Origin: Alloalcanivorax dieselolei B5 | Lineage (GTDB): Bacteria > Pseudomonadota > Gammaproteobacteria > Pseudomonadales > Alcanivoracaceae | Reading direction: 5' to 3' | DNA length: 64,000 bases | Assembly: GCF_000300005.1 (NCBI RefSeq) | Contig: NC_018691.1 | Coordinates: 2,046,001 to 2,110,000, forward strand | Shown: one piece after another, positions 33,978 through 44,517 of the stretch | Layout of the letters: every line of letters starts with the position of its first letter | How positions within the stretch are numbered: position 1 is the first letter of the stretch | Notes under the pieces: generated by a model | What the model saw: only the letters and a program-made list of their open reading frames with translations | The model's database searches: none | What the model was told of the DNA's origin: nothing | Program-made: the position numbers and the translations under genes

Positions 33978-35159
33978 TTACAGACGCTTGATCAGCGCGC
34001 GCATGCGTTCGGCGCCTTCCACGCACTGGTCCAGTTCCGCCACCAGCGCCATGCGCACCCGGTTATTACCGGGGTTGCGGCCGTTCACGGTGCGAGACAG
34101 ATAGCGGCCGGGCAACACGGTGACGTTCTCTTCCGCCTTCAATTGACGGGCGAAACTTTCGTCGTCGATGGGTGTGCGCGGCCACAGGTAAAAGCCCGCG
34201 TCCGGGGCGGATACCTTAAGTTCGTCACCGAGAATGTCCAGCACCGCGCGGAATTTTTCCACGTACAGGGCGCGGTTGGCTTCCACGTGGGTTTCATCGT
34301 TCCAGGCGGCGATACTGGCCAGCTGGTGATGGACCGGCATGGCGCAGCCGTGGTAGGTGCGGTAGCGCAGGAACCGTTGCAGGATTTCGCCATCGCCGGC
34401 GACGAAGCCGGAACGCAACCCCGGCAGGTTGGAGCGTTTGGACAGGGAGTGAAACACCACGCAGCGGCGGTAGTCGTGGCGGCCCATTTCCGCGCAGGCC
34501 TGCAGCAGGCCGGCGGGCGCCTGATTCTGATAGATTTCTGAGTAGCACTCATCGGAGGCGATGACAAAATCGTACTTGTCAGCCAGTTGGATCAACGCTT
34601 TCAGCTGTGCCTTGGAGAGGGTGGCACCAGTGGGGTTGCCCGGAGTGCAGATGAACAGCAATTGAGTGCGGATCCACACGTCTTCACCGACCGCGTCAAA
34701 ATCCGGTTGCAAGCCGGAAGCGCTGGTGCACGGCAGGTACACCGGCTCGCCACCGCCGAGCAGCGTGGCGCCTTCGTAGATCTGATAGAAGGGATTGGGC
34801 ATCAGTACCAATGGCCGGCGCTGCCGGTCCAGCAGGGCCTGGGTGAAGGCGAACAGCGCTTCGCGGGTGCCGTTCACCGGAATCACCTGCCGGTCATGAT
34901 CCACCGCGGTCAGTTTGAAGCGGCGCACCAGCCAGTCAGCGATGGCCTGGCGCAGTTCCGGCAGGCCGTTGGTGGCCGGATAGCGGGACAGTAAAGCGGT
35001 ATTCTCGCGCAGCACTTGCTGCACGAATTCCGGTGCCGGATGTTGTGGTTCGCCGATGGAAAATGACACCGGGGCTTTGTCCGAGGCGGGCAGGTTGTTG
35101 AACAGCGTCGCCAGTTTTTCAAAAGGGTAGGGATGCAGCTGCTCCAAATCCGGATTCAT
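33978..35159 (-). CDS. dapC: N-succinyldiaminopimelate aminotransferase DapC
   Basis: 393 residues from the ATG at 35159; the upstream in-frame extension overlaps glnD and is not aminotransferase-like. Fold type I PLP enzyme: CTPGNPTGATLS, ASDECYSEIYQ and the PLP lysine in SLSKRSNLPGLRSGF (near residue 237). It converts N-succinyl-2-amino-6-ketopimelate to N-succinyl-LL-diaminopimelate. Its neighbours dapD and dapE complete the succinylase branch. An inverted GCGCC/GGCGC lies between AAGGAG and the start. Confidence 0.93.
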   Translation of the reverse strand: MNPDLEQLHPYPFEKLATLFNNLPASDKAPVSFSIGEPQHPAPEFVQQVLRENTALLSRYPATNGLPELRQAIADWLVRRFKLTAVDHDRQVIPVNGTREALFAFTQALLDRQRRPLVLMPNPFYQIYEGATLLGGGEPVYLPCTSASGLQPDFDAVGEDVWIRTQLLFICTPGNPTGATLSKAQLKALIQLADKYDFVIASDECYSEIYQNQAPAGLLQACAEMGRHDYRRCVVFHSLSKRSNLPGLRSGFVAGDGEILQRFLRYRTYHGCAMPVHHQLASIAAWNDETHVEANRALYVEKFRAVLDILGDELKVSAPDAGFYLWPRTPIDDESFARQLKAEENVTVLPGRYLSRTVNGRNPGNNRVRMALVAELDQCVEGAERMRALIKRL

Positions 35160-35179
35160 GAGGCGCCGGCGCTCCTTGA

Positions 35180-37888
35180 TCAAAAAGTGGTGGAATAAGT
35201 GTCGTTCTGATTGCGCTTGTCCAGTTCCTGCATGAGCGTGTCCTGCAGGTGCTGGCACAGTTCCGGGTCGGACACCGGATCACCGTTGAGGTCGGTGACG
35301 AAGAACACATCCTCGACCCGTTCTCCCAGGGTGGCGATGCGGGCGTTCTGCACCAGCAGTTCGAACTGCACGAAAATGCGACCGATGTGGGCCAGCAGGC
35401 CGGGGCGGTCCAGAGTGTGGATATCCACCACGGTGCGATCGTTGACGATGTCGTTGCTGATCACCACCTGGGTTGGCACGTCGAAATGCTTGTGCCGGCG
35501 CGGCATGCGCCGGCTTACCGTGGTGCCGAACTTCTCCGGGTGTTTGAGCGTCTCGGTCAGGGTCTGGCGAATGTGTTCGATACGCGGCCAATCATCGCCG
35601 ATCGGCGTGCCATGTTCGTCCAGGACGATGTAGGTATCCAGACTGAAGCCGTCGGCACTGGTGATGATGCGGGCGTCCATGATGGTCAGGCCCAGGCTGT
35701 CGAGGGCGTTAACGGTGGCGGCGAACAGATTCTGGGTATCGGGCGTGTAGATAAAGATTTGCGAGCCGCCTTCGGTTTGCCCCTGGCCCATCTGGTTCTC
35801 ACGGATCAGCACCAGCGGATCTTCCGGATTGGGGCGGCCGAGCAGCGCCTCGGTGTGCCAGGCGATATCCCAGGGGGTTTCGCGAAGAAAATACTCATCG
35901 CCGATGTTGGCCCACAGTGCTTCCACCGCCTGCGGATCCTGATCGCGATCCATCAGCATCTTAAGCGCCGCTTCGTGGGTTTCGTCGACCCAGTCCTGTT
36001 TGTCCAGCGGGTTGTTCAGGCCGCGGCGCAGGGCGCGCTTGGTTTCCACGTACAACTGGCGCAACAACGAGGCGCGCCAGGAATTCCACAGGCTCGGATT
36101 GGTGGCATTGATGTCCGCCACGGTGAGCACGTAAAGGTAGTCCAGATGCACCAGGTCGCCGACCACGCGGGCGAATTCGTGCACCACGTCCGGATCGGAA
36201 ATGTCCTTGCGCTGGGCGGTGACACTCATGGTCAGATGGTTCCGCACCAGCCAGGCCACCAGTTTGCCGTCCCAGTTGCTGAGGCCGTGGCGCTGGCAAA
36301 AGGCAATGGCGTCCTCGGCTCCCAGTTCGGAGTGATCACCGCCGCGGCCCTTGGCGATGTCGTGGTAGAGGCCGGCGACATACAGCAGTTCCGGTTTCGG
36401 CAGGCGGTAGAACACCTCGCTGGCCAGCGGGAACGTTTCGCGCATGTCGTCATAACGCAGCCGGCGCATGTTCTTGATCACCAGCAGGGTATGGGCATCG
36501 ACGGTGTAAATATGGAACAGGTCGTACTGCATCATGCCGATGATGCGGCCGAACTCGGGCAGGTATTTGCCGAGCAGCCCGTAGCGCTTCATCCGCCGCA
36601 ACTGGGTGAACAACGAGTGGGGGCTGCGCAGCAGCTGCATGAACAGGGCGGTGTTGGCCGGATCGTTGCGGAACTGATCGTCGATGGTGGGCCGGGCTTC
36701 GATCAGCGCGCGAATAGTCTCCGCGCGAATGCCTTTCAGGTCCGGGTTCTGGGCCAGCAGCACGAACATTTCCAGCATCGCCGAAGGGTGCTTCTGGAAC
36801 ACGTCCGGAGCGCTGATTTCCAGGTAATCGTTGCGCGCCTGGAAGCGGCGGTTGAGCGGGCGTCTTTGTTTCGGGGTGGATAGTTCCGGCGTGCCGGAGC
36901 GCAGAATCGCTTCGTCGAACAACTGCAGCAGCATTTCGTTGAACACCGACATGGCCAGCGCCACCCGGTAGAACCCTTTCATGAAATGCTCCACTGCCAG
37001 GTTGGCATCGGAATCCCGGTATCCAAGGCGGTCCGCCAGTTGCCGTTGATGGTCGAACAGCAGCCGGTTTTCATTGCGCCCGGTGAGCGTGTGTAGCGCC
37101 CAGCGGATGCGCCACAGCTCGGCCAGCCATTTTTGCAGCAGCGCGTGTTCCTTGCGGGTGATGAAGCCCGCTTCGACCATGGTGTCAATGCTGTCGGCGC
37201 CGAAATGCCGGTGCGCCACCCAGGAGATCATCTGAAAATCACGCAGGCCGCCGGGGGCGTTCTTGAGGTCCGGTTCCAGGTTGTATTCGGTGTCGTTGTG
37301 CTTGGCGTGGCGGGCGGTCTGCTCGTCCCATTTGGCGGCGAAGAAGCGGTCCGCCGGCCACATCCGGTCCGGGGCGGTGCGTTCGGCCAGGGCGGTCAGG
37401 ACCGCGTTATCGCCGGCCAGGGTGCGCGCCTCCATGATATTGGTGGCGACGGTGATGTCCTCGGCCGCCAGCGCCACGCACTCGTCAAGGGAGCGTACGC
37501 TGTGGCCGATTTCCAGGCCAATGTCCCAAAGAAAGGCAACAAAGCCTTCCAGGGAACCGCAGGCCTGCTCGTCCGGGCGCTGGCGGAACAGCACCATCAG
37601 GTCCACATCGGAATAGGGGTGCAGTTCGCCGCGGCCATAGCCGCCCACGGCCACCAGAGCGGCGTCGCTCAGATGGTCCAGGCCGAACAGGGACCAGGCG
37701 GCGATCAGGACCCGGTCCACCAGGGTGGCGCGGCTGTGCACCAGATCCTCGATCGGAGTCTGGTCAAAGGCGGCGTCCAACTGCGCCTGTCCTTCCTCCA
37801 GGTAAGCCCGGGCGGTCTGTCCCGGTTGGTCGGTGCCGCGCAGGCGTGCAAGAAGGTCGGACTGGCTCAGAGGGGGCGTCAACGTCAT
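35180..37888 (-). CDS. glnD: Bifunctional uridylyltransferase/uridylyl-removing enzyme GlnD
   Basis: 902 residues from the ATG at 37888 (AGG 8 bases upstream); a GTG at 37903 would add 5. Nucleotidyltransferase domain with VGGYGRGELHPYSDVDLMVL (near 85-105), an HD domain with GLYHDIAKGRGGDHSELG (near 510) and two C-terminal ACT domains (about 705-785 and 815-895). It senses glutamine and modifies PII proteins, thereby setting NtrBC and glutamine synthetase activity. This links to the NtrC-like control of amtB in the same window. Confidence 0.95.
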   Translation of the reverse strand: MTLTPPLSQSDLLARLRGTDQPGQTARAYLEEGQAQLDAAFDQTPIEDLVHSRATLVDRVLIAAWSLFGLDHLSDAALVAVGGYGRGELHPYSDVDLMVLFRQRPDEQACGSLEGFVAFLWDIGLEIGHSVRSLDECVALAAEDITVATNIMEARTLAGDNAVLTALAERTAPDRMWPADRFFAAKWDEQTARHAKHNDTEYNLEPDLKNAPGGLRDFQMISWVAHRHFGADSIDTMVEAGFITRKEHALLQKWLAELWRIRWALHTLTGRNENRLLFDHQRQLADRLGYRDSDANLAVEHFMKGFYRVALAMSVFNEMLLQLFDEAILRSGTPELSTPKQRRPLNRRFQARNDYLEISAPDVFQKHPSAMLEMFVLLAQNPDLKGIRAETIRALIEARPTIDDQFRNDPANTALFMQLLRSPHSLFTQLRRMKRYGLLGKYLPEFGRIIGMMQYDLFHIYTVDAHTLLVIKNMRRLRYDDMRETFPLASEVFYRLPKPELLYVAGLYHDIAKGRGGDHSELGAEDAIAFCQRHGLSNWDGKLVAWLVRNHLTMSVTAQRKDISDPDVVHEFARVVGDLVHLDYLYVLTVADINATNPSLWNSWRASLLRQLYVETKRALRRGLNNPLDKQDWVDETHEAALKMLMDRDQDPQAVEALWANIGDEYFLRETPWDIAWHTEALLGRPNPEDPLVLIRENQMGQGQTEGGSQIFIYTPDTQNLFAATVNALDSLGLTIMDARIITSADGFSLDTYIVLDEHGTPIGDDWPRIEHIRQTLTETLKHPEKFGTTVSRRMPRRHKHFDVPTQVVISNDIVNDRTVVDIHTLDRPGLLAHIGRIFVQFELLVQNARIATLGERVEDVFFVTDLNGDPVSDPELCQHLQDTLMQELDKRNQNDTYSTTF

Positions 37889-38007
37889 GCTGGAACCTGC
37901 CACATAAAAGAAGGGGCCGGCGCAAGGCCGGCCTCCGGGTTGGACGAGCCACCGGGCTGGCGGTGCCGTCCGCTCATTCTACACAAACCACCGATGACAC
38001 GAACGGA

Positions 38008-38802
38008 TCAATACAGGTCCTGTTCCTCATTGCGTGCGGTGAGCACTTCGTAGCCGTCGGCGGTGACCGCGATGGTATGCTCCCATTGGGCGGACAGCTT
38101 GCGATCCTTGGTGACCACGGTCCAGCCGTCCGGCAGCACCTTGTTGGAGGCCTTGCCGGCGTTGATCATCGGTTCGATGGTGAATACCATGCCCTCGACC
38201 AGCTCCAGGCCGGTGCCGGTCTTGCCGTAGTGCAGGACCTGGGGTTCCTCGTGGAAGCCCTCGCCGATGCCGTGGCCGCAGTATTCGCGTACCACTGAGA
38301 AGCGCTCGCTCTCGGCCAGTTTCTGGATGCGGTGGCCGATGTCGCCCAGACGCACTCCGGGTCTGACCATCCTGATACCGGTCAGCATGCACTCGCGGGT
38401 GGTTTCCACCAGGCGGCGGGACAGTACCGACGGCTCACCCACGTAGTACATTTTGCTGGTGTCGCCATGCCAGCCGTCCTTGATCACGGTGACGTCGATA
38501 TTGACGATATCACCGCTCTTGAGCGCCTTTTTCTCATTGGGAATGCCGTGGCAAACCACGTGGTTCACCGAGGTGCAGATGGACTTGGGGAAGGGGATGC
38601 GGCCGGGCGCGCCACCATAACCCAGGCAGGCGGGGATGGCCTTCTGCTTGTTGACGATGTGGTCATGGCAGATACGATCCAGTTCCTCGGTGGTCACCCC
38701 CGGCTGAACGTGCTCGCCAATCATTTCCAGGACTTCGGCGGCCAGACGGCCGGCTTCGCGCATTTTGGCGATTTGTTCGGGGGTTTTGATCACTACATTC
38801 AT
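38008..38802 (-). CDS. map: Methionine aminopeptidase type I
   Basis: 264 residues, as in E. coli. Metal ligands are visible in NIDVTVIKDGWHGDTSKMY (two Asp), YCGHGIGEGFHEEP (His) and FTIEPMIN (Glu). It removes the N-terminal methionine from new proteins. Divergent from rpsB, the conserved arrangement in gammaproteobacteria. The 119 bases to glnD hold no gene. Confidence 0.96.
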   Translation of the reverse strand: MNVVIKTPEQIAKMREAGRLAAEVLEMIGEHVQPGVTTEELDRICHDHIVNKQKAIPACLGYGGAPGRIPFPKSICTSVNHVVCHGIPNEKKALKSGDIVNIDVTVIKDGWHGDTSKMYYVGEPSVLSRRLVETTRECMLTGIRMVRPGVRLGDIGHRIQKLAESERFSVVREYCGHGIGEGFHEEPQVLHYGKTGTGLELVEGMVFTIEPMINAGKASNKVLPDGWTVVTKDRKLSAQWEHTIAVTADGYEVLTARNEEQDLY

Positions 38803-39255
38803 GCCAGGAACCTGTTCGTGGTAAAGGATGTCGTCGTCAATGAGAGTCGCGGTACATAAAGACCGAAGTCAGTAAAGGTCGAGAACGAGTCCGGTGTCTA
38901 CCCTGGAGATCGAGGGAAAAATACCGTGTTTTCAGAGACTTGGGCTGGCCCGGCCGGGTGGCGCCCGGGTCTTTTCCGTTGCCTCGATGGGGGCGGTCGT
39001 GGTATAAAGCGCCCGCTTTCTCACTCGTCAGCGGTGACGCATTGTAACCGTTCGGCGGTGAGGAGTGGAGCCTTGGACCGGATAACCCTTCCCAATACCG
39101 GGAAATGGGGGCTCCGGCCGGGTAAACAACGACACACACGTTCCGACACATGGCTCGGGGTGCTTCCAGGCGCTTCCTCTCTATTTATTAGGGAACGGGA
39201 GACCGGAGGTTGGGTCATGAGGGGACGTGGAGGCCTAACCCTTGGAGTTTACATT
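38803..39255 (+). other. map-rpsB divergent region and rpsB leader
   Basis: 453 bases without a protein gene. It holds the rpsB promoter (38979-39008) and then a leader of about 240 bases. In gammaproteobacteria the rpsB leader folds into a conserved structure through which S2 represses its own translation; the position fits but I have not verified the conserved motif here. The map promoter must also lie at the left side. Confidence 0.6.
38979..39008 (+). promoter_or_regulatory. rpsB: Probable sigma-70 promoter of rpsB-tsf
   Basis: TTGCCT (38979-38984) and TATAAA (39003-39008) are 18 bases apart. A GC-rich discriminator (GCGCCCGC) follows directly, typical of stringently controlled ribosomal promoters. 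Confidence 0.55.
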
Positions 39256-40017
39256 ATGTCTAGCGTAACCATGCGCGATATGCTGAAGGCCGGCGTGCAC
39301 TTCGGCCACCAGACCCGTTACTGGAACCCGAAGATGAAGCCGTTCATCTTTGGTGCCCGCAACAAGATTCATATCGTTAACCTGGAATCCACCCTGCCGC
39401 TGTTCAACGAAGCCATTGGCTTCCTGAACAAACTGGCCGCCAGCAACAACAAAGTGCTGTTCGTTGGCACCAAGCGCGCCGCCCAGAAGGCTATTCGCGA
39501 GGAAGCCACTCGTTGCGGCATGCCTTATGTGGATCACCGTTGGCTCGGCGGCATGCTGACCAACTGGAAAACCATCCGCCAGTCCATCAAACGCCTGCGT
39601 GATCTGGAAGCGCAAAGCGAGGACGGCACCCTGGCCAAGCTGACCAAGAAAGAAGCCCTGATGCGTCACCGGGAAATGGAGAAGCTGGAACGCTCCATCG
39701 GTGGTATCAAGGAGATGGGCGGCCTGCCGGATGCGCTGTTCGTGATTGATGTGGACCACGAAGACATCGCCGTTCAGGAAGCCCGCAAACTGGGTATTCC
39801 GGTGGTGGCGGTGGTGGACACCAACTCCGACCCGGATGATATCGACTATGTCATCCCGGGCAACGACGATGCCATTCGCGCTATTCAGCTCTACGTCCAG
39901 GCCGCCGCCGACGCGATCCTGGAAGGCAAGGAATACGCGAAAAACAGTGGTGCCGGCGGCGAGAGCGAATTCGTCGAGGTAGTGGAAGACTCGGAAGCCG
40001 ACCAGGCCGAGGGTTGA
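39256..40017 (+). CDS. rpsB: 30S ribosomal protein S2
   Basis: 253 residues from the ATG at 39256 with GGAG 8 bases upstream; the frame is open further upstream but through the leader. The sequence is S2 throughout: [20 protein letters not shown] at the N-terminus, [16 protein letters not shown], and [20 protein letters not shown]. It binds the small subunit between head and body and is needed for S1 recruitment. Co-transcribed with tsf. Confidence 0.97.
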   Translation: MSSVTMRDMLKAGVHFGHQTRYWNPKMKPFIFGARNKIHIVNLESTLPLFNEAIGFLNKLAASNNKVLFVGTKRAAQKAIREEATRCGMPYVDHRWLGGMLTNWKTIRQSIKRLRDLEAQSEDGTLAKLTKKEALMRHREMEKLERSIGGIKEMGGLPDALFVIDVDHEDIAVQEARKLGIPVVAVVDTNSDPDDIDYVIPGNDDAIRAIQLYVQAAADAILEGKEYAKNSGAGGESEFVEVVEDSEADQAEG

Positions 40018-40024
40018 TTCGCGT

Positions 40025-40048
40025 CGGGCCGGGGCATACTCCGGCCCG
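40025..40048. other. Hairpin in the rpsB-tsf spacer
   Basis: CGGGCCGG and CCGGCCCG form a perfect 8-bp stem with an 8-base loop, 8 bases past the rpsB stop. There is no T tract, so it is more likely a stability or processing element, or partial attenuator, than a terminator. Confidence 0.5.
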
Positions 40049-40092
40049 TACCACCTGATTCAACACCCTGTTAAAAGATTCAAGAGGTAAGC

Positions 40093-40974
40093 ATGGCTGC
40101 TGTAACTGCTGCAATGGTGAAAGAGCTTCGTGAACGCACCGGCCTGGGCATGATGGAATGCAAAAAGGCGCTGGTGGAAGCGGACGCGGACATCGAAAAA
40201 GCCATTGATGACCTGCGCAAATCCGGCCAGGCGAAAGCCGCCAAGAAAGCCGGTCGTACCGCCGCGGAAGGCGCCGTGGTCGTGGCTACCAGTGACGACA
40301 AGTCCCGCGCGCTGATGGTTGAGATCAACTCCGAAACCGACTTCGTCGCCCGCGACGAGAACTTCCTTGGTTTCGCCAACAAAGTGGCTCAGGCCGCTCT
40401 GCAGGCCGGTGTCACCGACGCCGCCGGGATCGCTGAACTGAAGCTGGAAGATGGCGCTTCCGTGGAAGAAGCGCGTCAGGCTTTGGTGCAGAAAATTGGC
40501 GAGAACATTCAGGTGCGTCGCGCCTTGGCTCTGAACGTGGAAGGCGGCGTGGTCGCCTCCTACGTGCACGGCGGCAAAATCGGCGTGCTGGTTTCCCTGT
40601 CCGGTGGCGATACCGAGCTGGGTAAAGACGTGGCCATGCACGTGGCCGCGGTAGCGCCGATGGTGGTCAAGTCCGACCAGGTGCCCGCCGAGACTCTGGA
40701 CAAAGAGCGTGAAATCATCCGCGCTCAGCCGGATATGGAAGGCAAGCCGGCGGAAATCGTCGAGAAAATGGTCGGCGGCCGCATCAACAAATTCCTCAAG
40801 GAAGTGAGCCTGTTGGATCAGCCCTTCGTGAAGGATCCCAACACCTCCGTTGGCAACCTGGTGAAAGGCGCTGGTGCCGAGGTGGTGGCTTTCGAGCGCC
40901 TGGTGGTGGGCGAAGGCATCGAGAAGGAAGAAGTGGATTTCGCCGCGGAAGTGATGGCTCAGGCGAAACGCTAA
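40093..40974 (+). CDS. tsf: Translation elongation factor Ts
   Basis: 293 residues. N-terminal UBA-like domain with [21 protein letters not shown], then the EF-Tu-contacting [10 protein letters not shown] motif near residue 80. It exchanges GDP for GTP on EF-Tu. AGAGGT upstream. A strong terminator follows about 70 bases past the stop. Confidence 0.97.
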   Translation: MAAVTAAMVKELRERTGLGMMECKKALVEADADIEKAIDDLRKSGQAKAAKKAGRTAAEGAVVVATSDDKSRALMVEINSETDFVARDENFLGFANKVAQAALQAGVTDAAGIAELKLEDGASVEEARQALVQKIGENIQVRRALALNVEGGVVASYVHGGKIGVLVSLSGGDTELGKDVAMHVAAVAPMVVKSDQVPAETLDKEREIIRAQPDMEGKPAEIVEKMVGGRINKFLKEVSLLDQPFVKDPNTSVGNLVKGAGAEVVAFERLVVGEGIEKEEVDFAAEVMAQAKR

Positions 40975-41042
40975 ATTGCGCGCCGCATGGCGTGTCGGGG
41001 TGGCGGCCGTAAAGTCTGTACATTTTACGCCGCCGCGCCACC

Positions 41043-41080
41043 AAAACGCCTTGTTGGGCTCCCCAGCAAGGCGTTTTTTT
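41043..41080 (+). terminator. Rho-independent terminator after tsf
   Basis: AAAACGCCTTG (41043-41053) pairs with CAAGGCGTTTT, extended inward by TGGG/CCCA, and ends in seven T. The remaining sequence to 41390 contains no gene and should hold the pyrH promoter; a GC-rich palindrome (CCGCGGGCCCCGCGG) is at 41190-41204. Confidence 0.9.
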
Positions 41081-41390
41081 AAGATCATGAACAGGCTTCA
41101 AGCAGCCTATTGAAACCGGGTGCCAACCGGTGCGCCCGATGGCTTTGGCGCCGATGGCCGCTCTCTCTTCATGAGGGCGCGCCATGTTGTCCGCGGGCCC
41201 CGCGGAGACGGCGTGGCAAGCGTGTGAGCGAATCTTCGCCGGCGCGATTAAACAGTTGCATCCTCGCGTGCGGCGGGTAGTGTGTCGAGAGTCCTGTGGC
41301 TGCGGTACGCTTGCGGGCCGGGTCATTTCAGGCGCACGGACCGAACGATTAGCAAATGGCGGATATTCCATGAGTGGCGGAGAGCATGAT

Positions 41391-42152
41391 ATGGCCAAGA
41401 GCAAGGAGCGTTCACCGCGCTACAACCGCATCCTTCTCAAGCTGAGCGGTGAGGCGTTGGCGGGTGATGAGGGGTTCGGTATCGATCCCCGGGTACTGGA
41501 CACCTTATCCCTGGAGATTGGTCAGTTGGTGGGGATTGGTGTTCAGGTCGGCATCGTTATCGGTGGCGGCAACCTGTTTCGCGGCGCCGCCCTGCAAACA
41601 GCCGGCCTGGACCGGGTGGCGGGCGATCACATGGGGATGCTGGCCACGGTCATGAACGGCCTGGCCATGCGCGACGCGCTGGAGCGCTCCAACATCCGCA
41701 CCCGCCTGATGTCGGCCATTCCCATGAGCGGCATCGTGGAGCATTATGATCACCGGCACGCCATCCGCTATCTGAAAAACGGCGAGGTGGTGATCTTCTG
41801 TGCCGGCACTGGCAACCCGTTCTTCACCACGGATTCCGCCGCCTGTCTGCGCGGTATTGAAATCAGCGCCGACGTGGTGCTCAAGGCCACCAAGGTGGAC
41901 GGTGTCTACGACGACGATCCGGTGAAGAACCCCGAAGCACGCAAATACGACCGCCTGACCTTCGATCAGGTGCTGGACAGCAAGCTCGGCGTGATGGACC
42001 TGACCGCCATTTGCCTGTGTCGTGACCATGACATGCCGTTGCGTGTGTTCAACATGAACAAGCAGGGCGCGTTGCTGAATCTGATGCTGGGGGGCAGTGA
42101 AGGCACCCTGGTGGCGTCCGAAGTACAGGAAGCGGGCTCCGAAACCGCATGA
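41391..42152 (+). CDS. pyrH: Uridylate kinase PyrH
   Basis: 253 residues from the ATG at 41391, which has GGAGAG upstream; an ATG at 41370 is in frame but less well placed. The amino-acid kinase fold shows [13 protein letters not shown] (near residue 12), [10 protein letters not shown] and the allosteric/phosphate region [15 protein letters not shown]. It phosphorylates UMP to UDP and is activated by GTP and inhibited by UTP. First gene of the pyrH-frr-uppS-cdsA-dxr operon. Confidence 0.96.
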   Translation: MAKSKERSPRYNRILLKLSGEALAGDEGFGIDPRVLDTLSLEIGQLVGIGVQVGIVIGGGNLFRGAALQTAGLDRVAGDHMGMLATVMNGLAMRDALERSNIRTRLMSAIPMSGIVEHYDHRHAIRYLKNGEVVIFCAGTGNPFFTTDSAACLRGIEISADVVLKATKVDGVYDDDPVKNPEARKYDRLTFDQVLDSKLGVMDLTAICLCRDHDMPLRVFNMNKQGALLNLMLGGSEGTLVASEVQEAGSETA

Positions 42153-42195
42153 TACGGCGGCGCAGCCCAGTGAAGAACAGGCGAGGAATCGAAAG

Positions 42196-42753
42196 GTGAT
42201 CGAGGACATCAAGAAAGACGCGGAATCACGCATGAAGAAGAGCCTGGAGTCTCTGGACGTGGCTCTGAAAAAAGTGCGCACCGGCCGCGCCCATCCCAGT
42301 CTGCTGGACACTGTCCACGTGTCCTATTATGGCTCGGACACGCCGCTGAGCCAGTTGGCCAACATCAGCGTGGAAGAGGGGCGTACCCTGTTGGTGTCGC
42401 CGTTCGACAAGAGTCTGGTGCCGGATGTGGAAAAAGCCATCATGGCTTCCGATCTGGGCCTGAATCCCTCCACCGCCGGCACCGTGATTCGTTTGCCGCT
42501 GCCTCCTCTGACCGAGGAAACCCGTCGCGATCTGGTGAAGGTGGTGCGCGGCGAGGCCGAGCATGCCAAAGTGGCGATCCGCAACATCCGTCGCGACGCC
42601 AACGGTGACTTCAAGGATTTGCTCAAGGAGAAGGAAATCTCCGAGGACGAAGCCCGTCGTGGCGAAGAGCAAATTCAGCAGCTTACCGACCGCATGGTCG
42701 GTGAAGTGGAGAAGATGCTCAAGACCAAGGAAGAGGAGTTGATGACCGTTTGA
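42196..42753 (+). CDS. frr: Ribosome recycling factor
   Basis: 185 residues, exactly the E. coli length, from a GTG at 42196 with GAGGA 8 bases upstream. RRF motifs include [29 protein letters not shown] and [14 protein letters not shown]. It splits post-termination ribosomes with EF-G. Lies 43 bases after pyrH. Confidence 0.96.
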   Translation: MIEDIKKDAESRMKKSLESLDVALKKVRTGRAHPSLLDTVHVSYYGSDTPLSQLANISVEEGRTLLVSPFDKSLVPDVEKAIMASDLGLNPSTAGTVIRLPLPPLTEETRRDLVKVVRGEAEHAKVAIRNIRRDANGDFKDLLKEKEISEDEARRGEEQIQQLTDRMVGEVEKMLKTKEEELMTV

Positions 42754-42792
42754 GGATCCCGGGATCCTGAAGCGGCCATTGCCGTCAGTGCG

Positions 42793-42814
42793 GGCGCCGG
42801 CAGTTACCGGCGCC
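42793..42814. other. Hairpin between frr and uppS
   Basis: GGCGCCGG (42793-42800) pairs with CCGGCGCC (42807-42814) around a 6-base loop. The following TGCGTTGTTTC is only weakly T-rich, so partial termination or mRNA stabilisation is possible. Confidence 0.4.
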
Positions 42815-42910
42815 TGCGTTGTTTCGGGTGGTACGGGACGGCGAAACGGATCAGGCCCGTTCGTTGCCTGGTGAACAAGAGAAGCAAGGACGACAACCCG
42901 GAGGTTCTTG

Positions 42911-43699
42911 ATGGAAGAAACCCGACCGGTTTCCTCGGCGCCGGACCTGGATTCCCACGCCGGGGCTTTGCCGCGCCACGTCGCCATCATCATGGACGGC
43001 AACAACCGTTGGGCCCGCCAGCGCGATTTGCCCGGCGTCGAAGGTCATCGGGCCGGTGAAGCCACGGTGCGGGAAGTGATTCGCCGTGCCGCCCGTCGCG
43101 GTATCGAAGTAGTGACGCTGTTCGCTTTCAGTTCCGAAAACTGGCGCCGGCCCGAGGACGAGGTGCAGCATCTGCTGGCGCTGTTCGTTCACGCTCTCGG
43201 GGCCAGGGTCGCCGAATTGCATGAAAACGGCATCCGCTTGCGCTTCATCGGCGAGCGCTCCGCCTTCAATGACGGCTTACGCCGGGGCATGGACCAGGCC
43301 GAGCAGTTGACCGCCAATAACGATGGCATGACCCTGGCCATCGCGGTCAATTATGGTGGCCAATGGGATCTGACCCAGGCCGCCCGCCGTGTGGCGCAAC
43401 GGGTGCGTGACGGTGAGCTGGCGGTGGAGGAGATCACCGACGCCGAGTTGGGCAGTCACATTAGTCTGGCCGATCTGCCGCCGCCGGATCTGCTGATCCG
43501 CACCGGTGGCGAGCAACGCCTGAGCAACTTCCTGTTGTGGCAGGCCGCCTACAGTGAATTCTATTTCACCCCAACCCTGTGGCCGGATTTTGACGGCCAG
43601 GCGCTGGATCGGGCGCTGGCGGATTACGCCTCCCGGCAGCGCCGCTTCGGGCGCTCCGGTGAGGAAGTCAATCGCCTCGATGGAGACTCTTCATGCTGA
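42911..43699 (+). CDS. uppS: Undecaprenyl diphosphate synthase UppS (IspU)
   Basis: 262 residues from an ATG preceded by GGAGG. cis-Prenyltransferase motifs: IIMDGNNRWARQR (catalytic Asp, near residue 28), GHRAG, FAFSSENWRRP and the C-terminal LIRTGGEQRLSNFLLWQ. It extends FPP with eight isopentenyl units to the C55 carrier for cell wall synthesis. Overlaps cdsA by 7 bases. Confidence 0.96.
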   Translation: MEETRPVSSAPDLDSHAGALPRHVAIIMDGNNRWARQRDLPGVEGHRAGEATVREVIRRAARRGIEVVTLFAFSSENWRRPEDEVQHLLALFVHALGARVAELHENGIRLRFIGERSAFNDGLRRGMDQAEQLTANNDGMTLAIAVNYGGQWDLTQAARRVAQRVRDGELAVEEITDAELGSHISLADLPPPDLLIRTGGEQRLSNFLLWQAAYSEFYFTPTLWPDFDGQALDRALADYASRQRRFGRSGEEVNRLDGDSSC

Positions 43700-44517
43700 A
43701 ACAGAGGGTGATCACCGCTCTGATTCTGTTGCCGATCGTGCTGGGCGCGGTCTTTGGCCTCGGCCGGGTGCCGTTCGCGGTGATCGCCGGTGTGTTTTTC
43801 GTCGTCGGTGGCTGGGAATGGTCCGGCATGATGCGTGGCCCGGGGCAGGGCGCCCGCCTGCTATGGTGCCTGTCCCTGGCGCTGCTGATGGTGGCGGTCG
43901 AGATCTGTCGCCCGGCCTGGGTGCTGAACGCGCTGCCGTTGTGGTGGTTGCTGGCGTTGGTGATGGTGCTCGGCTATCCGCGTAACGCCCGGCTGTGGTT
44001 CCGGACACCGATCATGGTGGTGGTGGGCTGGTTGCTGCTGATACCGTCCTGGGCCGCGGTGGTGGAGCTGCAGGATCATGGCGCGCTGGGTCTGGCCGGC
44101 CCCTGGGCGCTGCTGTTTATTCTGGTGTGGGTGTGGGCGGCCGATACCGGCGCTTATTTCGCTGGCCGGGCCTTTGGACGGCATAAGCTGGCGCCGCTGG
44201 TCAGTCCTGGCAAAACGGTGGAAGGGCTGGTCGGTGGTGCTCTGCTGGCATTGGCCGTGGTGGCCCTGGTGTACGCCACAGGCTGGCTGCGGGCGACCTT
44301 GCCGGCGCTGTTGATCGTCGCGTTGATGACCGTGCTGGCCTCGGTGCTGGGTGACCTGTTCGAGAGCATGGTCAAGCGCGAGCGCGGTATCAAGGACAGT
44401 GGCTCGGTATTGCCGGGCCACGGCGGTATGCTGGACCGTATCGACAGTGTCACCGCCGCTCTACCGGTGGCGCTGGCCGGCCTTAACTGGTTCTCCCTGC
44501 CAGGAGGCGTGCTGTGA
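43693..44517 (+). CDS. cdsA: Phosphatidate cytidylyltransferase CdsA
   Basis: 274 residues with about eight transmembrane segments. The family signature [17 protein letters not shown] is near residue 237, and [20 protein letters not shown] contributes metal ligands. It makes CDP-diacylglycerol from phosphatidate and CTP. Its stop overlaps the dxr start, and its start lies within uppS. Confidence 0.95.
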   Translation: MLKQRVITALILLPIVLGAVFGLGRVPFAVIAGVFFVVGGWEWSGMMRGPGQGARLLWCLSLALLMVAVEICRPAWVLNALPLWWLLALVMVLGYPRNARLWFRTPIMVVVGWLLLIPSWAAVVELQDHGALGLAGPWALLFILVWVWAADTGAYFAGRAFGRHKLAPLVSPGKTVEGLVGGALLALAVVALVYATGWLRATLPALLIVALMTVLASVLGDLFESMVKRERGIKDSGSVLPGHGGMLDRIDSVTAALPVALAGLNWFSLPGGVL